NCBI GenBank assembly: GCA_039583875.1
Contig: CM077162.1
Location: 171,077,220 to 171,141,219, forward strand
Source: Platanthera guangdongensis
Lineage: Eukaryota > Streptophyta > Magnoliopsida > Asparagales > Orchidaceae
DNA length: 64,000 nt
Direction of reading: 5' to 3'
In this document: in pieces, positions 20,379-31,304 of the stretch
How positions within the stretch are numbered: position 1 is the first letter of the stretch
Layout: each line of letters begins with the position of its first letter
The notes under the pieces: generated by a model
The model's input: the letters and a program-made list of their open reading frames with translations, nothing else
Database searches by the model: none
What the model was told of the DNA's origin: nothing
Program-made: the position numbers and the translations under genes

Positions 20379-23300
20379 TTACTCTAAGTTTAACATTCCT
20401 AGTTCAATTTTGAATCTATTGAACTTAGCTTCTTCTAGGGGATTAGTAAACATATCAGCTATTTGATTATCAGTTTTAACATATTCAAGTAAAATATCTT
20501 CTCTTTCTACATGCTCCCTAAGAAAATGATATTTAATTTCAATATGTTTAGTTCTACTATGTGATACAAGGTTATTAGCTATTGAAATAACACTTGTAGA
20601 ATCATAGAAAAGTGGAGTTCTACTTACCTGAAATCCATAGTCCTCTAGCTGATGTTGTATCCATAGAAGTTGAGCACAGCAACTTCCTGCAGCCACATAC
20701 TCTGACTCTGCTGTGGAGATAGCCACACTGGTTTGCTTTTTGCTACTCCATGAAATTAGTCTCCCACCTAGGAATTGACAGGTTCCACTAGTGCTCTTTC
20801 TATCTTCTTTGCATCCTGCAAAGTCTGCATCTGAATAACCTGTTAGATCAAAATCTCCATTCCTAGGATACCAGAGGCCTAGATAGGGAGTGCCCTTTAG
20901 ATATCTCAATATTCTTTTGACTGCTGTCAAATGAGACTCTTTAGGGCAGGCTTGATACCTGACACAAACACATGTAGCATACATGATGTCAGGTCTACTA
21001 GCAGTCAAGTATAATAGGGAGCCAACTATCCCTCTATACAAGGTTTCATCTACAGGTTTCCCTGCATCATCCTTGCTAAGAGACATACTTGACCCCATAG
21101 GAGTCTTCATGGTACTGGATGAATCCATACCATACTTCCTTATGAGTTATAGGGTGAACTTGGACTGACATATGGATAAACCACTTTTAGTCTGTTTAAC
21201 TTGGAGACCCAAGAAAAACTTCAGCTCTCCCATACTACTCATCTCAAACTGACCTTGCATAAGTTTTGCAAACTTTTTGCAAAGGCTGCTTTTAGTAGAC
21301 CCAAATATAATGTCATCTACATATATTTGGACTAGTATAACTTTGCCTCTAGATTCCCTAAGGAATAGAGTCTTATCTATTTTCCCCCTTGAGAACTTGT
21401 TCTCAATGAGGAAACTAGATAAGGTTTCATACCAAGCCCTAGGGGCTTGCTTTAACCCATATAAAGCTTTCCTAAGTCTATAGACATGATGAGGTAGAGT
21501 TGGATCAACAAAACCTGAAGGCTGCTCCACATAGACATCTTCTTTAAGATTACCATTTAGGAATGCTGACTTGACATCCATTTGGTATACCTTGAATCCT
21601 TGATAGGTTGCATAGGCCAAGAACATTCTTATGGCTTCCAGTCTGGCTACTGGAGCAAAGGTTTGATCAAAATCAATACCTTCTTCTTGCCTATATCCTT
21701 TAGCAACCAGTCTAGCCTTATTCTTAATGATGACCCCTTGTTCATCCATCTTATTCCTGTAGATCCACTTAGTTCCTATTACATTATGGTCTTTAGGTTT
21801 AGGAACAAGTTCCCAGACCTTGCACCTCTTGAACTGATTAAGCTCTTCTTGCATTGCTTCAGTCCATTGTGGATCTAGTATTGCTTCTTCAAACTTCTTA
21901 GGTTCAACTTGTGACAGAAAGCTGGAGTAGATTGCTGCATTCATGTTTCTACTCCTGGTTTGAACTCCTTGTCTTGGATCTCCAATAATCAGCTCTACTG
22001 GATGATCTCTGAGATGCCTGTGGGCTGGAGGCATCCTAACTTCTGGTTGAACCACTTCAGCATCTGCATCATGCTGTATACCTTGGATTTCTTCAGCAAT
22101 TGGCACATGTAGTTCTCCCCCTGGACAACAGCTACTTTCTTCTACTTGCTGTCTTGCAGCAAGCACTTCTTCTATAGTAAGCTTGTCCATTTTCTTTGTC
22201 AAACCTGTGGGGCTGCATACACTACTAGACAACTCATTATTAATAAGTTTAGTCTCATCAAAAACTACATACACTGATTCTTCTACAACTTGTGTAGTCA
22301 AGTTGTAGACTCTATAAGCCTTACTATTATTGCTGTACCCAACAAAAATTCCCTCTTGGGACTTGGCAGCAAACTTAGTTAAGTAAGACTTCCCATTGTT
22401 AAGTATGAAGCATTTACAACCAAAGATCCTAAAATAGGATAAGTTTGGTTTCCTGCCTTTCACAACTTCATAGGGGGTCTTATTTAGCCTTTTAGTGATG
22501 GTAGCCCTATTTATAACATGACATGCAGTATTAACTGCTTCAGCCCAGAAATATTCTGGCAGTGATGTATCACTTAGTAGGGTCCTACCAGCCTCTATCA
22601 AGGTTCTATTCTTCCTCTCAGCAATGCCATTTTGCTGAGGTGTTCTAGGTGAAGAGAATTCTTGAAATATCCCAAAGTCTTCACACAGTTTTGTCATGCT
22701 ATCAGACTGAAATTCAGTACCATGGTCACTTCTAATTTTGACCACTGTACTATTTAGTTCATTCTGAATTTGCTTGACAAAGCTATAGAAGACACTAGGT
22801 GTTTCAGATTTCTGTCTTAAGAAGAACACCCAAGAAAACCTTGAGTAGTCATCTACAACTACAAAGGTATAGACCTTCCTACCTAAGCTGTGAACTGGCA
22901 TTGGACCAAAGAGATCCATATGCAAGAGGTACAAACACCTCACAGCATCTTTGTTTTCTATGTTTCTAAAGGTGGATTTAGTCTGCTTGCCCTTTTGACA
23001 AGCTGAGCAAATACCATCTTTGACACACTTAACTTGAGGACCATTCCTCACTAACTCTTTGCTAAAGAGTTTGCTAATAGTCTTGTAGTTAAGATGGGCA
23101 AGCCTCTTGTGCCATTTGACACAATGAGAGACTATCTAATCAGCTACAAGACAAACTGGAGAACCATTGTTCTCAACCATAATGTCTAGGCAGTAGACAT
23201 TCCTCTTCCTATAACCTGTCAAAATGATCTCTTGATCACTTGACCTCTTGATATGACAACCATTTTTGACAAATGAGATGTCATACCCTACATCACTTAA

Positions 23301-23552
23301 TTGACTTATACTTATTAGGTTGTGTTTCAACCCTTTAACATAAGCCACTTGAGTAATGATAACTAAGTTTGTAGAAATGTTACCAAATCCTTTGATGATT
23401 CCTTTTTCAGAACCACCAAAGGTTACTTTTGGACCATCTTTTACTGGAATGTAGTCCTTTAGTCATCTTCTAGTTCCAGTCATATGTCTGGAACATCCAC
23501 TGTCCAAGTACCATGTTGGGTTATGGCCACTTGGACTCACCTGCAAAACAGA
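20379..23552 (-). pseudogene. pol: Element B pol: protease, integrase, RT, RNase H
   Basis: This is copia order in a single frame. Protease carries WYLDSGCSRHMTG near 23490-23520. Integrase shows a CSACQKGK zinc part and core acidic residues in [20 protein letters not shown] and [13 protein letters not shown] has an intact YVDD, and RNase H has DADFAGC and STAESEY. Three in-frame stops interrupt it: one near 23462, one at 23136-23138, and one at 21147-21149 (TAA where A has GAA). The domains themselves look intact. It lies in the same frame as gag, separated only by gag's TAA. Confidence 0.9.
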
Positions 23553-25589
23553 TTAATGAACCTTAGAACCCAAAGAATTCTTGGGTCCTTGGTACTTGTT
23601 AGTCTGCAATCTGACAAAGCTACCCACTGGCTTTCCAACAGGTAGTTTGGTACTCACTTTGGCACTATCATTGTGCCAACAGTCCACTGCAAAGTGGCCA
23701 ACCTTGCCACAACACCAACATTCAAACTTGTTGTACCTTTGCTTAGGTACAGCCTTTGCTGTCTTATCTACAGCAGACTTGTTGAATGTTGGGGCTTTAC
23801 CCTTGGACTTGGACTGCTCAGTCCTTGCAGGTCTAGTAAAGCCCAGTCCAGCCTTGCCTTTATGATGAACAAAATCATCAATTAAAGGTAACACTGACTT
23901 AAGTTTAGAAAACCTAACAACTAAGTCCTTCTCCTTCTGAAGATTGATCTCCAGACCCTTAATTTGATCATTCTTAAATGATATAGTACCCATCTGAATC
24001 ACTGTTATGTGTTTCAGCCTAGCTATCTCATTCAGCTTTTGATCAAATTGCTTCTCAAAATCTGTTGCAGCAGCTTTAAGATCAACAATTTCCTTTGCCT
24101 GACTTTTGGCTAGGGACTTGCTTTTCTTGTAAGCTTGGAACAGCACCTTATATTCATCTATAAGCTGATGAATATCATCCTCAGACTCAGATACATTCTC
24201 ATCACTTGATGAAGAAGAATCTGAATCTGAACTAGAACAAGAAACTGAATTTAAACTTGAACTTTGTACCTGACTGGGTCCTGGCTGCTCCAGGATTTTG
24301 GCACTCTCTGTCAAAGCCATTAGACCTTGGCATTGGCTGTCTTCTTGTTCATAAATAGACTCCATGATCTGCATGAATTCTTCCTCTTCTTCTTCAGCAA
24401 ACAGCCCTATGTAGGCTTCAGCCTCAGACTCAGTTTCTGAAGAAGAGATATCTGATAGAGTCTTCTCCTTCTTGGCAACAAAAGACTTCTCTTTCTTGCC
24501 TTTGGAGTGAGCCTTTTTCTTGTCACTAGATTCCTTTCTCTTCTCTGGACAATCTGCAATAACATGGCCCTGTCTATTGCAGCAATAGCACACTATCTTA
24601 GATCCAGTTGCCTTGCTTGACTTTGTCCTCTTCATGTCTTTCTTTGAAGGCTTTTTCTCCTGATAAAAGACTTCCTTTCCATTTGAAGAAGAAGGTCTTG
24701 ACCTCCACTGTTTCTTCTTCAAGAATTTCTGAAAGTGTCTAGTGAAGGCAGCAAAGTCTTCATCACTTTCACTGCTCTCAGTCTTTGTGCTGACTGACTC
24801 ATCTGATTTTGATTCAACTACCTCTGGAGGTTGAGTTGATGACTTATTCCTGCACTTTCTGGGAACTTCTGTCTTGAAAGCAACAGTTCTTTCCTTGTGC
24901 TCAGTCCTTGTTGATTTCTCCTCCTCCTTCCTTACTGTCAATTGCATTTCATATGACAACAACTTGCCAAACAGTGTAGGAGGAGGAATTTCCCCCAACT
25001 TAGCCATTTCTCTAATGGCACAGATCTTTGTGTCCCAATCTTTGGTTAGGGACCTTAGGAACTTATCATTTAGTTCATAGTTACTGAACTCTCTTCCATA
25101 AGACATGAGTTCATTAACTATTCTGTAGAACTTCTTGTAGCACTCAGTTATGCTATCACCTTTTCCTTGTCTAAAGCTCTCATACTCCTGATTTAGCAAT
25201 GATTTTCTATCTTGTCTCACTTCTTCAGATCCTTCCATATACACTATAAGAGTGTCCCACATCTCTTTGGCTGTCTTACAGTGTATAAGATTCTGAAATG
25301 TTGCATCATCTATGACACTTACAATAATGTTTTGTGCCCTCTTGTCCATTGTGGCTAGGACAATCTCATCCTTAATCATCTCAGAGAAATCCTTTGAAGT
25401 TCTCTGATTTGCATCTAAAACTGAAATCTTCATGGGCACATAGGGCCCTTCCTTTACTGTGATGTAGATTCTAGGGTCTGAGGCCTCCATAAACAGCCTT
25501 ACCCTTTCCTTCCAGATCCCAAAGATCTCTTTCCTGCATATGGGTAATTTCATGGAACCCAATTCCTTGTGATTCTCAGAGGAACCCAT
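23553..25589 (-). CDS. gag: Element B Gag, intact, 678 aa
   Basis: This is the capsid/nucleocapsid protein that would form virus-like particles in the cytoplasm. The start MGSSENHKELGS is shared with A (MGSTENHKELGS). A copia-type gag domain (KEMWDTLIVYMEGSEEVRQ) is followed by a first CCHC knuckle (CYCCNRQGHVIADC), an acidic/Ser-rich and helical region, then a second knuckle (CWCCGKVGHFAVDC) near the C-terminus. The length and two knuckles suit a Sirevirus gag. No internal stop is present. The terminal TAA (23553-23555) is in frame with pol, and A has a TAA at the same place, so pol expression may have needed read-through or another device. Confidence 0.9.
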   Translation of the reverse strand: MGSSENHKELGSMKLPICRKEIFGIWKERVRLFMEASDPRIYITVKEGPYVPMKISVLDANQRTSKDFSEMIKDEIVLATMDKRAQNIIVSVIDDATFQNLIHCKTAKEMWDTLIVYMEGSEEVRQDRKSLLNQEYESFRQGKGDSITECYKKFYRIVNELMSYGREFSNYELNDKFLRSLTKDWDTKICAIREMAKLGEIPPPTLFGKLLSYEMQLTVRKEEEKSTRTEHKERTVAFKTEVPRKCRNKSSTQPPEVVESKSDESVSTKTESSESDEDFAAFTRHFQKFLKKKQWRSRPSSSNGKEVFYQEKKPSKKDMKRTKSSKATGSKIVCYCCNRQGHVIADCPEKRKESSDKKKAHSKGKKEKSFVAKKEKTLSDISSSETESEAEAYIGLFAEEEEEEFMQIMESIYEQEDSQCQGLMALTESAKILEQPGPSQVQSSSLNSVSCSSSDSDSSSSSDENVSESEDDIHQLIDEYKVLFQAYKKSKSLAKSQAKEIVDLKAAATDFEKQFDQKLNEIARLKHITVIQMGTISFKNDQIKGLEINLQKEKDLVVRFSKLKSVLPLIDDFVHHKGKAGLGFTRPARTEQSKSKGKAPTFNKSAVDKTAKAVPKQRYNKFECWCCGKVGHFAVDCWHNDSAKVSTKLPVGKPVGSFVRLQTNKYQGPKNSLGSKVH

Positions 25590-25688
25590 GTTTCTTGATT
25601 TTCTTGAATTTCTTGAATCTGTGTTTTGCCTTACACTGAATCTGCCAAACAGGATCTCCTCAGACTGTTAGTCCTTTTTGAGGAACCT

Positions 25689-25701
25689 GGCTCTGATACC
25701 A
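25689..25701 (-). other. Primer-binding site of element B
   Basis: The minus strand reads TGGTATCAGAGCC two bases after the 5' LTR. It is complementary to the 3' end of initiator Met tRNA, the usual primer of plant copia elements. Confidence 0.85.
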
Positions 25702-26598
25702 CTTGAAAGATATGGTACCTAAACACCTAGAGGGGGGGGGGGGTGAATAGGTGACCTAATCCTTTTTAAACTTAAATGGCAGCAATCAGTTATATCACAG
25801 AATACTAACTATTTTATCACAGCAAACACACAGCATGCACAGCAACAATCACAGCACAGCACAACATACACAGTGGTTTATAGTGGTTCCCCAAGATATG
25901 GGTACATCCACTTTCCCCATTAGCCTATCTAGCAGTGTACTAGATTCGGCCAAACTCCTCCACTGTCTCAGAACCCAAATTGGTTCCTACACCTCAGGCC
26001 CAAAGCCTTACAACTCAGCTTTATCCCAAAGCCTACACTCAGCCAATCAAGGCCTACACTCAGCCAACCAAGGCCTACACTCAGCCAACCAAGGCCTACA
26101 CTCAGAGATCTCAATCTCCTACACTCAGGCTCTCAAGCCCTACCCTCAGCCTTTATAATTATAGGCTTACAATTCACTCAGATCCAAAGGATCCTACAAG
26201 ATAAAAATGTATTACAAATATTAACTCAACAACTCAGAAATAAAAGAGGGGAGTTGAGAGTTTCTTGATGAGTTCTTGGAAGAACTCAGCTGGATTCAAT
26301 CTGACTTAGCTTTCTTCAAAGCTTCTTGAGTAGAACTGAATAAGACTGAATCCTCCTGCAGTAGTTCCTTGACCTCTGCCACTTAAGATCCAGAATGAAT
26401 CTGAATCCTTCTTCTCAGCCTAGTTCCAGAGGCTGATTTCTTGGATGGAGCCCTCTCTCTCCAACTTCTTAGATCTGCACTTGGACTGCAAGATCTTCTT
26501 GATTTGATACTATGTGTATCACTTTAATAACTTGTTCTTCAACAATGTGATCCACTTTGTCAACCACTTGAACTACAGTTTCTGTAAACTGTAGGTGC

Positions 26599-26610
26599 CT
26601 ATTTATAGGC
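26599..26610 (-). promoter_or_regulatory. TATA box of element B 5' LTR
   Basis: The minus strand reads CCTATAAATAGG, downstream of the palindrome array in element orientation. This is the probable promoter of the genomic RNA. Confidence 0.6.
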
Positions 26611-26763
26611 CTTCTTCATGGTAACCGGCTGGTCCGGTCCATAACTGACTTCTGATATCTCTGACAGGTGCTGTAGACCGGCTGGAACGGCAGCTGTCAA
26701 GTCATCCAGTCATTTCTTGAAAATCTCTAACTGTCTGAAAGTGTCGAGACTTTCTGTCTTTAA

Positions 26764-27632
26764 GTGTCGACACTTATAGTCCAAGTGTCGATACATGTTG
26801 TGTAAGTGTCGACACAAGTCTACAAGGTGTCGACACAACTCCTTGTATGTCTCGACACAGATTCTTCTTCAGGTGTCGATACTGAAATTGAGTGTCGACA
26901 CAAGTACTTCATCTTTTATCTTTAGCTGTATTCTTCTAAGTGTCGACACATCACCTTTGTGTCGACACATCACCTTTGTTTCGACACAACTTCTTCTGTT
27001 GAATCTGTTAAGTATCGACACTACTTCTTGGTGTCGACACATAGTCTTCTATGTTGATACTTGCTGAGTGTCGACACAGCTCCTTGTGTCGACACACCTT
27101 CTTTTTGTTGAGACTTCAGCTGAGTGTCGACACATTCCCTTAGTGTCGACACTTGTACTTAGAATAATTTTGTTGATAATTCTGTTCTCTGCTAAGTGTC
27201 GACACAGCTCCTTGTGTCGACACTTTCTTCAAGTGTAGAGTCTTTAGCTGAGTGTCGACACTTTGTTCTGGGTGTCGACACTTACTTCAAATGTTGACTC
27301 TTCTGATGAGTGTCGACACTTTGTTCTGAGTGTCGACACTTTAACTTAGTCTTTGCAGACTTTTGCTGAGTGTCGACACAGCTCCAAGTGTCGACACTTT
27401 CTGGTGTAGACACAGCTTCACTGGGTATTGACACAGCTCCTTGTGTCGACACTTTCTGTCTGCACTTTTCTTCACTGAGTGTCGACACAGCTCCAAGTGT
27501 CGACACTTTCTGTCTGGTGTCGACTCTGCATCCCAGGTGTCGACACAATGACTCCAAGTGTCGACACTGCTTGTCTGGGTGTCGACACAAGCTTTCTTAA
27601 GTGTCGACACTTTCCCTCTAAGTGTCGACACA
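26764..27632. repeat. TGTCGACA palindrome array in B 5' LTR U3
   Basis: This array matches 15730-16580 unit for unit, with one extra unit near 26948-26966 (acatcacctttgtgtcgac) and a few C-to-T/G-to-A changes such as gtgtcgatac at 26785-26795. Confidence 0.9.
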
Positions 27633-27776
27633 TGGACTTAGAAACGTTTTGCTTCAGTCCAGTGATTACATAACCTGCACAAGTAAACTCAACATACATC
27701 AAATACATTATGATGTATATCATTGAGTTGGGTGAGGCTTCTTCAAATCAGGTACATTTAGCCAATGTACCCAACA

Positions 27777-29201
27777 GCAGCCACTATCATCCACTTGCTG
27801 ACTTGCAGTAGAACCTTCTTTAATAGTAAGCTTGTCCATTTTCTCAGTCACACCTGTAGAGCTGCAAACACTTCTAGACAATTCATTGTTAATGAGTCTA
27901 GCTTCATCAAACACTATATGAACTGACTCTTCTACAACTTGAGTAGTCAAGTTGTAGACCCTATAAGCCTTACTGTTGTTGTTATACCCAACAAAGATCC
28001 CCTCCTGGGATTTGGCAGCAAACTTAGTTAAATAAGACTTACCATTGTTAAGTATATAGCATTTACAACCAAAGATCCTGAAATAGGATAAATTTGGTTT
28101 TCTGCCCTTCACAATCTCATAGGGGGTCTTATTGTGGCTCTTGGTGATAGTGGCCCTATTGATTACATGACATGCAGTATTAACTGCCTCAGCCCAGAAA
28201 TATTCTCTGAGAGATGTGTCACTCAATAGGGTTCTACCAGCCTCTATCAAGATTCTATTTTTTCTTTCAGCAATACCATTTTGCTGAGGTATTTTTGGTG
28301 AGAAAACTTCCTGAAATATCCCAAACTCTTCACATAGCTTTGTCATACTATCAGACTGGAATTCAGTACCATGGTCACTTCTTATTTTGACCACTGTATT
28401 GTCTAACTCATTCTGAATTTGTTTGACAAAACTATAAAAGATACTAGGAGTTTCAGATTTTTGCCTTATGAAGAATACCCAGGAAAACCTTGAATAATCA
28501 TCTACAACCAAAAATGTGTAGACCTTCCTACCTAGGCTGTGAACTGGCATGAGACCAAAAAGATCCATATGCAAGAGGTATAGGCACCTCACAACATCTT
28601 TGTTCTCAATACTATTAAAGGTGGATTTGGTCTGCTTGCCTTTCTGACAAGCTGAGCATATCCCATCCTTTATACACTTAACCTGAGGAGCATTCCTCAC
28701 TGACTCTTTGCTAAAGAGTTGGCCAATTGTCTTATAGTTGAGATGAGCCAGCCTCTTGTGCCATTTGACACAATGTGAGACTCTTTCATCGGCTACAAGA
28801 CAAATAAGAGAAGCATTGTTCTCACACATAATGTCTAGACAATAGACATTTCTCTTCCTATATCCAGTCAGAATGATCTTTTGATCACTTGACCTACAGA
28901 TATGACAACCATCTTTGACAAATGAGATGACATATCTTAAATCACTCAGCTGACTTATGCTAATGAGGTTATGTTTCAAACCCTTTACATAAGCCACTTG
29001 AGTAATTGTAATAAGGTTGCTAGAAATGTTACCAAATCCTTTGATGATTCCTTTTTCTGAACCACCAAAGATAACCTTAGGACCATCCTTGATTGGTGTA
29101 TAGTCCTTCAGCAATCCCCTAGTTCCAGTCATGTGCCTGGAACATCCACTGTCCAAGTACCATATTGGGGCATGACCACTTGGACTCACATGCAAAACAG
29201 A
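27777..29201 (-). pseudogene. pol: Element A pol, protease and integrase part
   Basis: This is the N-terminal half of pol, continuing in gag's frame after the TAA at 29202-29204. Protease is seen as WYLDSGCSRHMTGTRG. The pre-integrase zinc region carries [12 protein letters not shown] and CSACQKGKQ. The integrase core carries [20 protein letters not shown] and [11 protein letters not shown]. All catalytic Asp/Glu positions are present. The frame runs without a stop to 27777, where element B interrupts it (the reading frame happens to stay open into B's LTR to 27720). The other half of the gene is 10288-12041. Confidence 0.9.
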
Positions 29202-31214
29202 TTACTTTACCTTAGAACCCAAATAATTCTTGGGTCCTTGGTGCAAGTTAGTCTGATTCTTAACAAAACTACCTGTAGCTTTTCTAACAGGCAGTTTGCT
29301 ACTCACCTTGGCATTTGAATTATGCAAACAATCTATGGCAAAGTGGCCTACCTTGCCACAACACCAGCACTCAAATCTGTTTTACCTTTGTTTAGGTACA
29401 ACCCTGGCTGTTTTATCTACAGCAGGCTTCTTGTTGAGTACTGGGGCTTTGCCCTTAGACTTGGACTGTACAGTCCTGACAGGTTTAGTAAACCCCAATC
29501 CAATTTTACCCTTTTGAGGAATGAACTCATCTATCAAAGGTAGAACATACTTTGGTTTAGAAAACCTTACAACAATATCTCTCTCCTTCTGAAGAGTAAT
29601 CTCCAGATTTCTAATTTGATCATTTTTAAATGTTATAGTCCCCATCTAAATAACAATAATGTGCTTCAGTCTGGCTATTTCATTTAATTTCTGATCAAAC
29701 AACTTGTCAAAATCTGTTGCAGCAACTTTAAGACTGGCAATCTCCTTAGCCTGAGTTTTGGCCAAGAGTTTGCTTTTCTTCAAAGCCTGCAACACTACTC
29801 TATATTCATCAATCAACTGATGAATGTCTCCTTCAGATTCAGATTCACTAACATCACTTGGTGCTGATGTATCTGAATCTGACTCAGTACTAGAAATTGA
29901 ACTAGCAGAACAATTTTGTACCTGACTTGGTCCAGGCCGATCCTGGATCTTATCTCCTTCTGATAAGGCCATCAGTCCCTGGCACTGATTGTCCTCATGC
30001 TCATATATTGAGTTCATTAATTGTATGAACTCATCTTCCTCTTCTTCAGCAAACAGTCCAATATAAGCTTCAACTTCTGAATCAGTTTCTGAAGATGACA
30101 TATCAGACAGACTTTTGTCCTTCTTAGTAACAAAGGATCTTTCCTTTTTGCCCTTGAACTGAGTCTTCTTCTTGTCTGTTGATTCTTTCCTCTTTTCTGG
30201 ACAATCAGCAACTACATGTCCTTGTCTATTGCAACAATAGCAAACTATCTTTGAGGATGTAGTTTTACTTGGCTTAGACTTTCTTCTTTCATTCTTTGAT
30301 GACTTCTGTGAAGTGGATGACTTAGACCTCCACTGTTTCTTCTTTAGAAACTTCTGAAAATGTCTGGTGAAAGCTGCAAAGTCTTCATCACTCTCACTGC
30401 TTTCAGAATTCTTGCTTTCTGACTCATCTGTCTCAGCCTCAGCAACTTTTTGAGGTGGAGATGGAGACTTACTTTTATATTTCCTAGTGGCTTCTATCTT
30501 GAAAGCCACAACTCTTTCTTTGTGCTCAACTCTGGTAGTCTTCTCTTCCTCCTTCCTTACCATTAACTGCATCTCATAAGATAACAGTTTTCCAAACAAT
30601 ATTGGAGGAGGTATATCTGCTAATTTGGCCATTTTCCTTATGGCACAAATCTTGGTATCCCAGTCCTTAGTCAGGCATCTCAAGAACTTATCATTCAATT
30701 CATAATTGCTGAACTCTCTTCCATAAGACATCAACTCATTGACTATCCTATAGAATTTCTTATAGCACTCAGTTATGCTATCAGACCTTCCTTGTCTGAA
30801 GCTTTCATACTCTTGATTTAATAAAAACTTCCTGTCTTGTCTGACCTCTTCAGATCCTTCCATATAGACTATCAGTGTGTCCCACATTTCTTTTGATGTT
30901 TTACAATGAATCAGATTCTGAAATGTGGCATCATCACTTGCACTCACAATAATATTCTGAGCCCTCTTATCCATAGTGGCCAGAGATATTTCATCCTTGG
31001 TCATTTCTGAATAGTCTTTGGGGGTTCTCTGATTGGCATCTAGCACTGATACTTTCATTGGCACATATGGCCCTTCTTTAACAGTAATATATATTCTTGG
31101 GTCTGAGGCTTCCATAAAAAGTCTAACCCTTTCTTTCCAAATGTCAAAGATCTCCTTTCTGAAGATTGGAAACTTCATGGATCCTAGCTCTTTGTGATTC
31201 TCAGTGGAACCCAT
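29202..31214 (-). pseudogene. gag: Element A Gag, two nonsense codons
   Basis: It has the same layout as B's Gag: a copia gag domain (KEMWDTLIVYMEGSEEVRQ), a first knuckle (CYCCNRQGHVVADC, about 30225-30270), an acidic Ser/Asp-rich middle, and a second knuckle region near 29340-29380. Two single-base nonsense changes interrupt the frame: TAG at 29646-29648 where B has CAG, and TAA at 29382-29384 where B has TAC. The frame is otherwise continuous to the TAA at 29202-29204, which matches B's gag stop. The long N-terminal piece (522 aa) keeps the capsid domain and first knuckle. Confidence 0.9.
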
Positions 31215-31290
31215 TTTCTTGATTCTTGATTATACTGATTCTGCCTACAGGAACTTTACTCAGACTGTTATGTCCTTTTTGAGTAACCTG

Positions 31291-31302
31291 CCTCTGATAC
31301 CA
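31291..31302 (-). other. Primer-binding site of element A
   Basis: The minus strand reads TGGTATCAGAGG two bases after the 5' LTR, complementary to initiator Met tRNA. Confidence 0.85.
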
Positions 31303-31304
31303 CT

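Larger units (their letters stand above)
12042..27776 (-). mobile_element. Element B: Sirevirus-like Ty1-copia retrotransposon inserted in A's pol
   Basis: The LTRs are 12042-16723 (3', enlarged by a solo LTR) and 25704-27776 (5'). The flanks are acagc (12037-12041) and gcagc (27777-27781), a 5-bp duplication with one change. Removing B restores A's pol sequence ('ctggacaacagc' joins 'cactatc'), as the homologous uninterrupted stretch near 22120 shows. The order is LTR, PBS, gag, pol, palindrome array, post-pol ORF, PPT, LTR. Without the solo LTR it is about 13.1 kb. It is closely related to A but a distinct subfamily (TGAAAGATATGG versus TGAAAGAACTAG ends). Confidence 0.9.
25704..27776 (-). 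repeat. Element B 5' LTR
   Basis: This 2073-bp uninterrupted LTR is nearly identical to the two parts of the 3' LTR. It has a 12-G run, 21-bp U5 repeats, the TATA box at 26599-26610 and a palindrome array at 26764-27632. Confidence 0.9.
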
